From assembly GCA_905178155.1 (NCBI GenBank), contig CAJINV010000001.1, positions 5,920,788-5,984,787 on the forward strand: a DNA stretch of 64,000 bases, given 5' to 3'. The position numbers were made by a program, and so were the translations under genes. The notes under the pieces were generated by a model, which saw nothing but the letters and a program-made list of their open reading frames with translations, searched no databases and was not told the DNA's origin. Shown one piece after another: positions 23,401 through 34,567 of this stretch; position 1 is the stretch's first letter, and each line of letters opens with the position of its first letter. Source of the stretch: Amoebophrya sp. A120 (taxonomy: Eukaryota; Sar; Dinophyceae; Syndiniales; Amoebophryaceae).

Positions 23401-25185
23401 CGTGCGCGAGCCGGCCCGCGGTGGCGGTGACTGCCCGCACCACCACAGCAAGGCCCGGTACGCCAAGTCCTCCGTCCTCGCCGCGGAAGACACCATCGAC
23501 AAGAACATCTGCCCGCAGAACAAGTGCGTCGGGGACGAGGTCTGCGCCGACATGATGGACCTGATCATCGTGCACGAGTGCTCCCAGGCCACCGGCCGCC
23601 TCGGGTGCTGGTTCATGGCGCAATTTGTCGTCACTCTGTTGCAGAAGATCCCGACCGCCTTGTACGGGTTCCCCACCACCAACGTCGGTCTGGTTATGTT
23701 CGGAAACGGAAAGGCCGTCAAGAAGGGCGACAAGTGGGTGGTCAACCCGGCCGTCGAGCAGTCGCCATTGACTGACCAGGTGAGATGCTGATATCATTTT
23801 TGGGGTTTTCGAAAGAGTTTCAATCAGCGTTTTAGGATTTAGGAATTGTAATTGAGGTAAATTTCTACTAGTGTTTTTGTCATCCGTGTAGCTCTTGTGT
23901 TGGATTTTTTTGATGACCAATCTCCATTTTTCCTTAGAAGGCGATCTCCGATCTGTGACATTTTGGAAATTGCAACCACTAGCAATCCCAAAAAACGCTA
24001 AAAACCACGACAGGCCACGGACCTGTTTTCCGCGTTGTACAACCACGCGAAGAACCTGATGACCAAGGAGTCCACCTACAACTACCACCTCGGTTTCTCC
24101 AACATGGCCCAGGGCCTGATTGTCGCCGAGAAGTTGCTCGGGGATGCGCGCACCACCGACGGTGGTTCCGCCATCACCGCCGAGAAGAAGATCGTGGTGG
24201 TCACCCGCGGCCGCCGCGTGGAGTGCGGGTCCGCCAAGCAGCGCGCCAAGATGCTGCACAACAAGGGCATCGTCGTCGACGTGATTATGTTCGGCCCCAA
24301 CTACAGCAAGGAGAACTTCGAGTACCTGAACGCCGTCGCCACCTTCCCCACGGAGGGCCACTTGTTCTACAAGGGTGGGCTGGAACTCCTCTCCCAGGTC
24401 GACACCATGCGCGAGATCGCCACCTCCCTGATCCCGAAGGTGTGCCCGGACGCCATCTCCCCGTCCGCACACCTGAAGACCATGTGCGACGGCGCCTACT
24501 CCGACGAGGGTGGCGCGCGAAAGGTATACTTCCTAAATTTCTAGAAGGTGATGGTTTGCTCTGACGAATGAAATTTAATGGGAGATGCTGGTTAAGTTCA
24601 ACTTTGTTGGAACAAACCACATGTTGGAGTTAGGGGTCGCACTAACCTATTTCTAAAAAACAAAATCAGGGCCCGCCGCTCATCGTCGTCCATCGTGGTC
24701 GTAACTGCCCGAACTGGAAGAAGAACATTATGGGCGAGAGCACCGAGCCGGTCGACCTCGTTACTTGCGCGACCGAGGCCCAGAAGCAGGAGTTCAAGTC
24801 TTTCACGTTCAAGCGTGTGCCGGACGGCAGCACCGAGGCAAACTGCTTTACCCACGAGGAACAGGGCAAGGAATCCCAGGTCCTCGGCTATGGCGACGAG
24901 AAGGAGGCCTACAAGCCGGAAGAAAAGACCTGCAACGGCGATGACTTGGTGAAGCCGGGTAGCAAGAACCCGGGTGCGTCGCAGGGGTGGGGCCCGCAGC
25001 CGCTGGCTCCCGAAACCACGCACTACGAGATCCTGGACGACGCCAAGGACTGCCCCAAGCCGTATTACAAGTACCACCGGATGCTGACACTGCCAATAGA
25101 CTTCACGGACGAGTACTTCGACGGGCTGGTCGAGGGTGCCAAGGTCTCCGGTATGATGGGTACCGAGGGTGAGGAGAGCTTCTAG
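20419..25185 (+). CDS. Secreted coiled-coil, TSP1 and vWA-like protein (adhesin-like)
   Basis: Exons 20419-20704, 20881-21156, 21483-22088, 22232-22563, 22727-23191, 23321-23779, 24014-24523, 24670-25185 give 1149 aa. A signal peptide is clear (MRFGLPLLAVGASALA). Residues ~20-500 are helical, Glu/Lys-rich coiled coil with scattered Cys. A thrombospondin type 1 repeat follows (~585-640; GEWGDWRDCSAEC, then paired Cys). Next is a von Willebrand A-like fold (~730-930): MDLIIVHEC strand, VGLVMFG, KKIVVVTRGR, GIVVDVIMFG and the closing FPTEGHLFY. The MIDAS is degenerate: DxSxS is replaced by HECSQ and the usual TDG by TRG, so classical metal-dependent ligand binding is unlikely. vWA plus TSP1 is the signature of apicomplexan TRAP/MIC2 adhesins, but domain order differs and no C-terminal membrane span or cytosolic tail is seen. 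Introns are GT-AG and mostly phase 0 around domains; one is introner B. Confidence 0.82.
21157..21477. mobile_element. Introner element, family B (subfamily B2)
   Basis: 321 bp; starts TATC, ends AATA; ends contain CCCCCACCCCATATCGG-like and TATGGGGAGGGGG blocks. Target duplication GGCGA at 21152-21156 and 21478-21482. Excision joins EPLA to KEAEKV in frame. Interior is in the opposite orientation to the copy at 43625. Confidence 0.9.
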
Positions 25186-26117
25186 GCGGAGACTCTCCGA
25201 TGACATGAGGATTTGGCAGCGAGGTTTTGTGAAGTAGGCGCACGCATCTCGTTGCGAAATGATTTTATTTAGCGGTGTAGATTTTCTTTTCCCGCTTCGA
25301 TCGCAGCCTTTCTGCCGTCGAAGTATGTTACAACTTTTCACATTTTCAGACTTTATTCACAATTGGGAACAGTATTTCAAAATCCAAAATCAAGTACTTA
25401 ACTTAGAACAGTCTTTTGCTGTTGGGTGCTGCGGTTCGTAAGTACCTCATCCATTTTTATCACGGTACGTTTCGTTTTCTTTTCCAGCGCTTTTGGTTTA
25501 TAAGGGACTAAATGCGCGCTTTCTCCTCTTGACGGCCGGGAAGCTTTGCAGATGCATTCCTGCGACTCAGGCTGAAGTTTCGTTATCAGCACAGACATTT
25601 GTATATATGTATTATTGGCAAAGTAAATTTTTTTTATGTACATTAGTTTCTGATGTGGTTTTATCTATTGGCATGTTGATATCTTTGTGAAAACTATTGC
25701 AGAGTTTTGATGAATACATAGAGTCTGTCCCACAACAAAAAGATCGCGGATCAGAAGCTTTTGCTCGCAGCTGCTATGGTGCTTTTCCGGCTCTTTTTTC
25801 CCACGTACCAGGATAAATTGGTTAAACACCCAACTCACGAAACGGGCGAGTATGTTCGACGGCCGAATGTTCTTCAAAAATGCGGGTGTGTTACAGCACA
25901 CAATCATAAACGACCGGGGAAGTAGGCGGTGCGTCAGTGATCTGGGGGAAGCGACATACGGACGCCGCCGTGTAGGTGTGCCTGTATGACGCCGCCGTGT
26001 AGGTGTGCCTATATGCGTCGTCATCTCTGTGACATTCGCCTCCGGCAGCGCGCTCATCACTGAATTTTTTGTAATGTGTCATACGCACTAGAAGTAGTCT
26101 CAGCAGAGTTCCAAAGG
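25186..26117. other. Intergenic, with a 27-bp tandem duplication
   Basis: About 0.9 kb. A 27-bp unit is repeated in tandem at 25962-25988 and 25989-26015 with one mismatch. An upstream exon of the next gene, perhaps coding a signal peptide, may lie here; the frame is open from about 26077 without an ATG until 26118. Confidence 0.45.
25962..26015. repeat. 27-bp tandem duplication
   Basis: Two adjacent 27-bp copies beginning ACGCCGCCGTGTAGG, differing only at one base near the end. No coding role seen. Confidence 0.8.
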
Positions 26118-29100
26118 ATGCGGCAGCAGATAGCGGCGCTTTTAGCGACCGCCGGGGTTTCGGGTCGAGAGACCCAGAACCCCGTGGTGACCGGCGCCAT
26201 GGAGTCCACGTCGCCGGATCTTGGCGAGGTGGCCAGTATGCTCGAGGACATGCAGAAGGGTATTCAGCAGCTGCACGATGAGGATGCCTCGCTGTACGAA
26301 AAGGAAGCCTGTCACTGCGAAGAAGAGACTTCAAATCTGGCCGAACCGGGGAAGGGCGTGATTCCGTTGGTAGAAGCTCGTTACGGGCCGTTTGTGTTTT
26401 CTTTTATGTTGTCATTTTCTTTATCTGCGCAGTGTGTGACGCCTGGGTAGGTAAACAGAGCCAGGGTAGTGGGTATTTGCAAGAACGGGTTGAGTAACAT
26501 CCCACATGTATGATAACTCAAACCAACTAAAATACAATTTCCAGGCCGTCCTCGCCATCAATGAGGCCAGTCAGACGATTAAAGAGAAGACTGCCTTGAA
26601 AAAGGACGAGGAAGAGGATCTTGCGACCAACACCGAGGAGCTTGCTGCCGTCCGCAAATTAGAGAAGGAGCAATCTACGGCCTGGGCCAAGCGAAAAGCT
26701 GAGCTGGAGGCTAATATTGCAGAGTCCACTATCCAAGAAAAAAACTGTGTGAGTGTAACTTTGTGTTGCAGAACATACAACAGAGTTACACCTGTCATGC
26801 CAGACAGCCACGAAGTCCTATTTTCATGTGTGTTTTCCCGTACAAGCGACGCATGACAGGTTTTCTCTGTCATGTAGAGCAAATTTGTGATGCTGTTCCC
26901 CAAAGAAACTTACACCTACACACTTTTTTTCCTGGATATCCACACAGGCAGCCAACGCGTTAGCCGGCGCCACACAGAAATTGCAGTCGGAAAAGCACGC
27001 TTCGATCCTCAAGCTGGTTGAAGACATGATGACGGAAACCAAAGGTACATGCTAGCGCTCATTTTTAGGTTTTCTAGCTCTTTCCACAAGCATCTCATTT
27101 GTACTGGAAGCTGTTTTCAGTTTCATCAATTTCCATTTTAACACCGACCGCAGACACTCTGAAGACCTACAACACGGAGAAGTCCACGGAGCAGACTGCT
27201 CGCGACGACCAGAACGTGGCCAACATTAAGACTGAGGCCGACGAGAAGGAGCAGATCCGCCTTGGCGAGGAGTCCATCGCGGACTGCAAGGAAAAGATTG
27301 GCAAGGCCAAGACCAAGTTGCTCGACAACGAGGGCGAGTTGAAGGACGCGCACCAACAGCTCGCGGACCTGACCGCGTTTTGCGAGGCCCAGGCGGGAGA
27401 TTGGGACAAGATGTCCGCCGAGCGCAAGAAGGACTTCGGCGTTTTGGTATCAACTGTAAAAATGCCTGGGTCTGGAAGAATTCATGTTTGTCATGCTTGT
27501 CTGGCATGACTATTAAATCTGTCACGCACGTTACCCAAGAGCTCCGCTTTTCTGTGATGCAGAGGCGCAGCTTGTCATGCAGAATAGGCAACACCTAGGA
27601 GCTCAGAAACTTGCCATGCTGAGCCAGCATTTGTAGCCTCATCATGAGACGCTACCCAGCATCACAAGTTCCCAGACCCAGACATTTTTCCTTTTGATAT
27701 TTGGAGGTCGCGATCAACGTTTTGACGTGCGGTAAGGAGAAGTGCGGCGTGGCGCCGGACGAGACGAATTTTGCCCAAGTCTCCTTCCTGCAGACGTCGA
27801 AAAAGGCCGCATTCTTGGCGAAGTTTTCCCAGAAGAACCGTTCTCACATGAAGAAGCTGCAGCAGTTATCCTGAGTAAAAACGTCCCCACCCCAGAGTCA
27901 AGATGGGGATTTTGCAACACAAGCCATGAAGTTTTGGGAGCCACGCATGACAAATTGCAGGCTGTATTGTAGTGCAGTTTAGCAAGGGAAGTCGCATTAC
28001 AAATCCATCTGCTTATCCTGTTTACAGCATTACAAGTTCCAAAACACGATCGGGAATGCCTATCATGGAGATGCGCATTACAAATGCACTTGCGCTTGCA
28101 GATCTGCATGACAGCTATGGGGTGGGGACGTTTTCAAATACGATAGCAGTCCGACTCCGCCAAGAGAAACGCTGTGCGCTCTTTGGTTCGCTTCGGCGAG
28201 CAGAACGGAATGAGCGAGTTGCTGCAGTTCAAGAGCGTGTTGAAAAACCAAAAAGACCCGCTTCTGGGGGCGAAGAATCTGTTGCGCAAGCTGATCGAGA
28301 AGTTGACGACGGAGATGGCGCTAGACCAGGGCGAGATGAACAAGTGCTCTACGGCGTTGGCGGAGTGCACGACCAAGCGAGACTTCGCGCTGGAGGAAGT
28401 CAGCAAGGTGAATACTATATCAAGATGTGCATATTTTCTTCAAATCCGAGCGCCTTTTTCTTTTTCACTCGCTGAAGTCACCTTCTGGGTGACTTTGACC
28501 TTTGTTACTTCGGGGTTACGTTTAGGGCCATGAGTTAGAATTCAAAGTCGCGTTCGAAAAAAAAACACGAAACCCAACAGTTGAAAGTGGAGGCCGAGGA
28601 GCTCGGATTGTCGGTCGAAGAGGACAAGAAGGAGTTTGGCGAGCAAGCTATCCCACAGAAAAAGACAGGCAGGTCAGATTTGTAATGCAAAAATCAATAC
28701 ACAAAAAAATCTGCCATCGGCGAGCCCATAGCATGCTGTTCAGGACACGCAGTGCCGATTTTTTTGTCTATTTAATTTTGCATTACAAATCTGAGCTGCC
28801 TGCTTTTTTCTGTGTGATACAAGCCGTCGAATACAAGGAGAACCAGGACAATGCCAACGAGAAGACGGAGGTTGTCATCCCCGAAATGGAAGAGGCGTAC
28901 GCGACCGAGAAGCAGGAGCTGACCAAGCAGAAGACCTGGCTGCACCAGGCCGTCGTGATTCTGCGGAAGCACTTTGGCATCGAGGAGAACGATTTGCGGT
29001 CGGGCAGCAAGGACTCCGCCTCCGGCCTCACTGAGGGCGTCACGGAGAAGTCTACGTCGGCCGGAAGGAAGGTAAATAACCAGGGCCAGACCCAATCGAT

Positions 29101-29491
29101 GGGCCAAACGGTCGTTCACATGCTGAACGATTTCTTGGAGCAGCGCACGGCGGAACTGAAAGGGCTCCGCGAGGCGCACATCAAGGCGCTCGCCGGGGAG
29201 CGCAAGCTGAAGCAGGATCTGTCCGCAACCGCAGGTGCTGCGAAATCCAGAACCGAATACTTGCTGGCCACGATCGAAAAGGAAACCGCTGAATTTAACG
29301 AAAAGATTGAAGAGCTGCAAGCTCGGCTGGACGCCGCCGCGGTCAACGGGCGCTGTGTCCAGAAGCTGGAGCCGTGTGGCGTGCAGACCGACATGCGGGC
29401 GAAGCGCGAGGCAGAAATGAAGGCGCTCAAGGAGGCTTGGGACAAGCTTGCGGAGGGGACCGAAGCGGTGCGACCGGCCACCTGGGAGTAA
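26118..29491 (+). CDS. Large coiled-coil protein, resembles alveolate extrusome matrix proteins
   Basis: Exons 26118-26357, 26545-26729, 26944-27044, 27154-27447, 27705-27866, 28151-28407, 28581-28648, 28825-29491 give 657 aa with consistent phases. The protein is almost wholly Glu/Lys/Ala/Gln-rich helix. The central part has a pattern of long helices ending in LTAFCEAQAGDWDK, a basic stretch, AINVLTCG and then SFLQTS. From memory, this C-x-W-x-R/K pattern with a following SFLQ motif recurs in dinoflagellate proteins akin to ciliate trichocyst matrix proteins; that assignment is tentative. Two paired-Cys motifs may form intermolecular disulfides. The ATG at 26118 is the first in frame, but the frame stays open upstream and a signal-peptide exon could be missing. 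The gene carries introners of four families (E, A, D, G). It follows the secreted TSP1/vWA gene, which also has long coiled coil. Confidence 0.75.
26730..26938. mobile_element. Introner element, family E
   Basis: 209 bp; ends contain AAAAAAACTGTGTGAGTG and its complement. Target duplication TCCAC at 26725-26729 and 26939-26943. No placement of the boundary within the duplication gives GT at the left or AG at the right. Excision restores AEST-QAANALAG. Opposite orientation to the copy at 7760. Confidence 0.9.
27448..27699. mobile_element. Introner element, family A
   Basis: 252 bp; ends ATGCCTGGGTCTGG and complement. Target duplication TTTGG at 27443-27447 and 27700-27704. Excision joins DFGVL to EVAINVL in frame. 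Confidence 0.9.
27867..28145. mobile_element. Introner element, family D
   Basis: 279 bp; ends contain AAAACGTCCCCACCCCA and complement. Target duplication GCAGT at 27862-27866 and 28146-28150. Excision joins KKLQQ to SDSAKRN in frame. Same length as the copy at 47739 but inserted in the opposite orientation. Confidence 0.9.
28649..28819. mobile_element. Introner element, family G
   Basis: 171 bp; ends contain TCAGATTTGTAATGC and complement, bordered by CACAGAAAAA. Target duplication CAAGC at 28644-28648 and 28820-28824. Excision joins EFGEQA to VEYKEN in frame. Only copy of this family in the window. Confidence 0.88.
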
Positions 29492-30955
29492 ATAGCGGCA
29501 GGGAAAGCAGGTTTTTGCTGGTGCATAAAATTTTTCGCGCCTTGTAGTATAGATGATAGTGTGTGCGCAGTGTTGTGACACTGAACATCAAGAATCCGCT
29601 TGCAATTTTCTTGAAATTGCCTATTTGCAGAGAAAATTTTGATTTAGATTTTGTACGATTCATTTAGCGGATTTTGGTGCGTTCCGGCTCAGCCACGAGT
29701 TGTTTCACTCACTTTGATACTTTTTTCATCATTTAATACTTGCAACTAAAGACAGACTTTTTACATTGATACTGAATACTTGCTAATCGAAATCGAATAC
29801 TTGTAACTAGTGGTCTACCTGATTTTGAATACTTGCTGAATACGTTTAGATCTAGTTCACGAGCGCGTTGAGACAGCGTTGACTGGCTGCTCGGAAGGCA
29901 AATAGATTTTGCTTTGGCTAAATGAATGATTGATACCCAGGCGGTGGAAAGAAAAATGCAAGCGTGTTATGATGGCAAGTAATGATACCCAGCAGCGTGA
30001 CACGAGGCAAATTCTGACTGCATAGGCGACATTTGTCGTGTAAGGGTCGGCGCAGCGTCTGTTCGGTCGTACCTAGCAGGTGCGAGGACGCGTGCCGCGG
30101 GCGCTGGGGCAAGCACGTGAGAAATTTTTGTCTCAGCGCCAGATACTAGTTTTGTGCTGTAGAAAGGCTCGGCTTTTGATTGTCGGTCAAGACTCGGCTC
30201 ATCGCAAAAAAAAACACAGCTTCCATCGTGCTTGCGCAGGTTTGCCAAAAAGATCCAGCACGTTCGTACTTGCAACAAACAACTCGTCGTTCTGTTGTTT
30301 TCTGTCCACCGTGTAACCTTTCGTACCCGCTTTAGATCGTACAAAATCGAAGAAGCTTGGAAGTGACCCGATCACACGATAAGGACTCCGACGTTCTCTC
30401 AGAGAAAAATTCAAAACCATTGGATGCAAAACCGCATTCTCACGTGCAACTGATGCTGGACGTGACTAACAGATTGATGACTGACTAAACAAGCTACAAC
30501 CCAACTTAAATTCGTCAGCCAAAATTCCATTCCGTTTCAATTCATTCACAACAGATAGAGGCACGCCAAGCGATCTTGATGACGGCGGTATGTTTTATGT
30601 AGCAGATACAGATAGAGCCCAAGTATAGAATTGCGCATTGTGAATTAGAAAAATAAGTAGCTGCACATGCTTCCGAGAAGCGCGACTAAGTAAAAGATTT
30701 TCATGCTTCGCCAGCATGGTTGTTTCAGTCTCTCAGTGTGCCCAGCCCGCGCCGCGGCGAGTACCACTGTGGCCTGAGGCGGTTTTTGGGAAGCGCCAGC
30801 AGTATCAATCTGCTGGTAAAAACAGTGCAGCCAGTAGAAGAGCATTCCGTCTGTGAGACCTGCGTCGTGCTTGTCAACTCACAAGTCGCTGTGGCATACC
30901 TAGTCAACAAGTGCAGCATCGGTCAGGAGGGGACTTCTACCGTTCCGGTGCAAAA
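29492..30955. other. Intergenic before Rer1
   Basis: About 1.46 kb. Around 29720-29850 the sequence has a loose repeat of GAATACTTG (four copies). No gene or RNA gene seen. Confidence 0.5.
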
Positions 30956-32270
30956 ATGACGGCGCAGAGTTTGGAGATGCAGAAAAATCCGGAGGAGGAT
31001 GAAGAGCTGAACTCTGTGGAGGCGCATTTGCAGCGCTTTCGGGAAATTCTCGACCCAAATGCCTTCGAATACCTCGGAACCGTGGATCCGGCAGTAGTTG
31101 GAAAAAGCGCAAATGTCAGCGGCCTGAACATAATGGAATTTGAGGGTATAGTCTTACTTTCGCATACAAATTGAAACTCTCGTGTCCTGGCTACGTGCTG
31201 GTCTTATATTCGTTGCAGCTTCTTGCGACAAGAAGAAGAAGAACTATGTTCATATGATTAAGAAAATGATTTGTACTACTTAATAAGTGTTACAGTGCAC
31301 TTTCAAATAGAATGAATGTGGAAAATGAACAGATGTCCTCCTGGACGAGGACAACCTCTTTTACCTCCCGAAAGTGGAACCGCACCGGGGCAGATCGGAG
31401 CGGCTAGGTAGATTTTACCATTTTCTGGACAAGACCACGCTCTATGTAAAGTCAAGGTGGGGCGTTTTCGTTTTTCTACTCTTTCTCCTGACCAGCAGGA
31501 TATACGCGCTCCAGGGTTTCTTTCTCGTGGCCTACGCATGTAGCATTTACCTGCTGAATTTGGTGCTCGGGTTTCTAACGCCAGCCGTCGACCCAGAACT
31601 CGATAATCGAAGAGCTGGCGACACCGACACAGAAGACTTTAGGCCTTTCGGTATACAGATTTTTTTCTTGCCGAAAGCTCGTTACTCCAATTATTTTGTT
31701 GACCTGAAGACGGATCGTGGTAAGTATTAAGTATTTTTATTTCAGTTGTGGGATTCGAGCTTAAGTTTGACTCGAAGATGGATTTTGACGATGTAAAAAA
31801 CATAAACAGTACGGCAAGTCCCGGAGTTTAAATTTTGGTTCGATGCAACGCGGTGTGTGGTGATCAGCTTGACGCTGACAATGTTTCCGTGCTTCGATCT
31901 ACCGGTATTTTGGCCGGTTTTGCTGGTGTATTTTCTCTTGCTCACCTTCTTCACGCTCAAGGAAAGGATAAAGCACATGATCAGGTAAAATGATTTCTTT
32001 GTTTTTTGCAATGTTTTTGCTTGTTTTCACACAGGCAGCATCATCCGGGAGACACGAGCCATTTTGCGTATCGCAGGGAACAAAAGGCAGTTCACTTATT
32101 GCAGTTGTGTAGTTGGTGTGCATCCAGTGAGAATTTTCCTACCTCGACTCCAAATCAGGCACCGCTACCTGCCATTTACGTACGGAAAAAAGACCTACAA
32201 TAAGCTGCCGGAGCAAGACCCGGGGGAAAATCCACCCGGAACAGGAGGGGGTAAGGAGAATATTGTCTGA
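30956..32270 (+). CDS. RER1: Rer1, ER retention/retrieval receptor
   Basis: Exons 30956-31145, 31333-31650, 31810-31984, 32159-32270, all GT-AG, give 264 aa. The body matches the Rer1 family closely: DKTTLYVKSRW, SRIYALQGFFLVAY, LLNLVLGFLTPAVDPEL, EDFRPF, VPEFKFWFDATRC, DLPVFWPVLLVYF, then KERIKHMIRHRYLPFTYGKK. Four membrane spans are expected and the hydrophobic segments are there. Rer1 cycles between early Golgi and ER, returning escaped membrane proteins and unassembled subunits in COPI vesicles. The N-terminal extension (~85 residues, acidic) is longer than in yeast or animals, and the C-terminal tail is Gly/Pro-rich. No introner is present. Confident call. Confidence 0.95.
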
Positions 32271-33052
32271 TGCTCCAACCACCGGGCCACGCTGCCGAGT
32301 ACAATAGCGAAAGCGGTGGAGCAGAGGAAACGAAATTCGATGTAGTAGTAGAGTAGCGACTGCGACACCGACAGCGACAGCATGGGGAAAGAACACGCCA
32401 AAGCAAGCGGGTCTTCCTCTAATGAGGGCACACCAATTCACAACGAGTCAGCGGCAACCAAACATGCGCGATACACTAAGCGTATCACACGAAAGAATAA
32501 TAGCGTATCAAGAGCACTGCAGTGTTTTTTTGGAAAGCGACACCTTATCAGCTCCACATCGAGCTCTGCCACTGGAAACCTTCAGTTTTCGAAGAATAAA
32601 CGCGATTCTGGAGTGACAGTTTCCAGCTTGTACGTCAAAAAAGAAATAAAACAAGAAGAACAGCGACAGAATATAATGTGGACGCGGAGACTTGAATCCG
32701 GGACCGCAGAAAGCAACAGTCAGGCCGGTTTCCGTTATGCGCCTATTTTTCTGTTCGGATCCGAAGTAAAAATACGAAAGGAGAACCGTAATTCAAGCTA
32801 GAAACCGCTCTATTTTTTGAGAGAGTGCTACAAGTGGATGCGTCGAAAAGAATCGTCTGCAGTGCGTAATCCTGATGAAAGAGAAGCTCGAGAGTGTTGG
32901 GACGCGAGGGAATGCTCCGATTAAGTATTTTGCGGGAGCGGGGGTTCTTTTGGCTTGCAGTCAAGAATGATAATGAGCAATGACTGTGTGCGGCAAAAGT
33001 TGTTTGGGAGACGATCCGTTGCTCTGGTGGGTCGATTATTTGGACAGGAAAA
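32271..33052. other. Intergenic after Rer1
   Basis: About 0.8 kb. A 139-codon ATG-started frame at 32382-32801 is basic and low-complexity and has no splice partner; I do not call it. Nothing else seen. Confidence 0.45.
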
Positions 33053-34567
33053 ATGTTGTACGCCAGCGGACAATCCTTCGTGGCCGTTTCGACGCAGCGA
33101 CTCATTCCGGTTCGTACCAGAGCAGCAGTTTGTCTTCCGGTTGTTTCTACTAGGGTCAGCGATCATGGGCGGTGGGAATTTATTCGAATCGCCGCGAGCC
33201 GACGTAGTTTATGCACTCGTACAGCCACAACTTCTCGTGTGGCACTTACCTACTTTCAGCGTACTGTCCATCCGCACGACAACATCGCGGGCAGAACTGA
33301 AAATACATTGAACCATTTTTCTGCGTCCAGCAGCTCTTCTCGCTATGCAGCTTCTTCCCCCTCGAAGTCCTCGAAGCGATGTTTTGCATCGAGGAGCGCA
33401 CATCAAAAATCGGCGAAAAGTAGTACTACGCATCAACCCGAAGTCACCATCGAGTTCACGAACGAGAACGACCAGCTCATTCCCACATTTGACGAAGCGC
33501 TGCTCCTGCACACGCGCGCGCGCGCTTGGGCGTTCAGCGGACTGTTTTTCGGCGGCCTGGGTCTGGCGGCAAGCCTGCCGCCGATACTGTTTTCTGCATC
33601 CGGGGCACTGCTGCTTGCATTTCACATCTCCGTCGACCGGCTCATGTTGCACTTGATTGCCATCCATCTGCGTGCACACATCACATCCGCAAAATTCCGA
33701 GCGGTCGAGTTTGAGGACCTGCAAGAACCGGGCAGCTTTGGTGGACAGCAGCACCTCATTCCCCCCGTGAAAAAGTGGAATGTTTTGTTGTCGAGTCCTG
33801 GGTGCGAGCGGGCCTTCGATTGCACAACCGAGGCTCCTCCTGCTGTCGAAACGAGTGAAAATAAAGAGCAAAGCAACTCTTCTGCAACTGCGGATCAAGA
33901 TGAGACGACGACGCGCGAATTTAAAACATCGAGCGGGTCAGGCATCCGCTTCGAGTTCCGTTTCGGAGACCAGGCTAATGTGGAAAACCCCATGTTCGGC
34001 AGAAGCACGGCAACAGGCGGAGGTGATCCGGTTTCGCTTGGCGACATTGCAAAGTACTTGCAGCTGCTGTACCTCCCGACAGAAGCAGAGCTGGTCCTGA
34101 ACAAGGACGGGAAGGACCGCGATAAGGCGGCGGTCTGGGAAGTCCGGATCCAAAACCATGCGAAAATAACGGACAACAGGTCAAGTTCCAAGGAAGATTT
34201 GCTGGCGCGCAAGAACTTGGAGCAAGATCTGCTGGATTCGGTGACTAACGCTTACGTGGTAAAGGAGACGGAAGTGCTCACGCTCCAGCCCCTGCGTTCG
34301 TCGGAGCAGCTGCCGCCGGCCTACAGTGTCAAGTTCGGCTCCGTGCAGCCCGGGCAGATCGCCTACATGAAGACGGTCTTCGATCGGCTTCGGGACAACG
34401 CGCGCCAACAGGGACTGGAGCCCGACGCGCACCCTCTGCAGCGGTACCTCACGGCGCCCCCCATCGACGCGCTGCTAATCGTGCCGGCGCTGTACCACAC
34501 GGGCGGAACGTTGTTTCTGCTCCTGGGGTCGACGATTTTTTTGCTGCGGCGGGAGCCCCAGGCATGA
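33053..34567 (+). CDS. Unknown membrane protein, possible mitochondrial targeting
   Basis: Intronless, 504 aa. The first ~80 residues are rich in Arg, Ser, Thr and Val and almost lack acidic residues, as expected of a mitochondrial presequence; this is inference from composition. A Ser-rich linker follows, then a hydrophobic hairpin (~aa 155-200; FSGLFFGGLGLAASLPP and a second helix). The middle (~200-460) looks like a soluble mixed fold with an FRFGDQ strand and an acidic low-complexity insert (~265-300). A final hydrophobic segment (~475-500) ends just before the C-terminus. Two hydrophobic segments near the N-terminus of a soluble domain resemble small mitochondrial assembly factors in outline, but I cannot name a family. 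ATG at 33053 follows stops upstream in frame. Confidence 0.7.
   Translation: MLYASGQSFVAVSTQRLIPVRTRAAVCLPVVSTRVSDHGRWEFIRIAASRRSLCTRTATTSRVALTYFQRTVHPHDNIAGRTENTLNHFSASSSSSRYAASSPSKSSKRCFASRSAHQKSAKSSTTHQPEVTIEFTNENDQLIPTFDEALLLHTRARAWAFSGLFFGGLGLAASLPPILFSASGALLLAFHISVDRLMLHLIAIHLRAHITSAKFRAVEFEDLQEPGSFGGQQHLIPPVKKWNVLLSSPGCERAFDCTTEAPPAVETSENKEQSNSSATADQDETTTREFKTSSGSGIRFEFRFGDQANVENPMFGRSTATGGGDPVSLGDIAKYLQLLYLPTEAELVLNKDGKDRDKAAVWEVRIQNHAKITDNRSSSKEDLLARKNLEQDLLDSVTNAYVVKETEVLTLQPLRSSEQLPPAYSVKFGSVQPGQIAYMKTVFDRLRDNARQQGLEPDAHPLQRYLTAPPIDALLIVPALYHTGGTLFLLLGSTIFLLRREPQA

Noticed and set aside
25962-26015. Short direct repeats considered as a CRISPR array
   Set aside because: Only two adjacent copies with no spacers, in a eukaryotic intergenic region.
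32230-32330. tRNA-like A-box on the - strand over the last Rer1 exon
   Set aside because: A GTGGCCCGGTGG box is present but there is no matching acceptor stem, anticodon stem or B-box.
32670-32730. Possible tRNA T-arm on the - strand
   Set aside because: A TTCAAGTC-like loop occurs, but flanking bases do not pair and no cloverleaf can be drawn.
32382-32801. 139-codon ATG frame after Rer1
   Set aside because: Basic, low-complexity, no domain, no splice partner, and AT-rich like the surrounding intergenic DNA.
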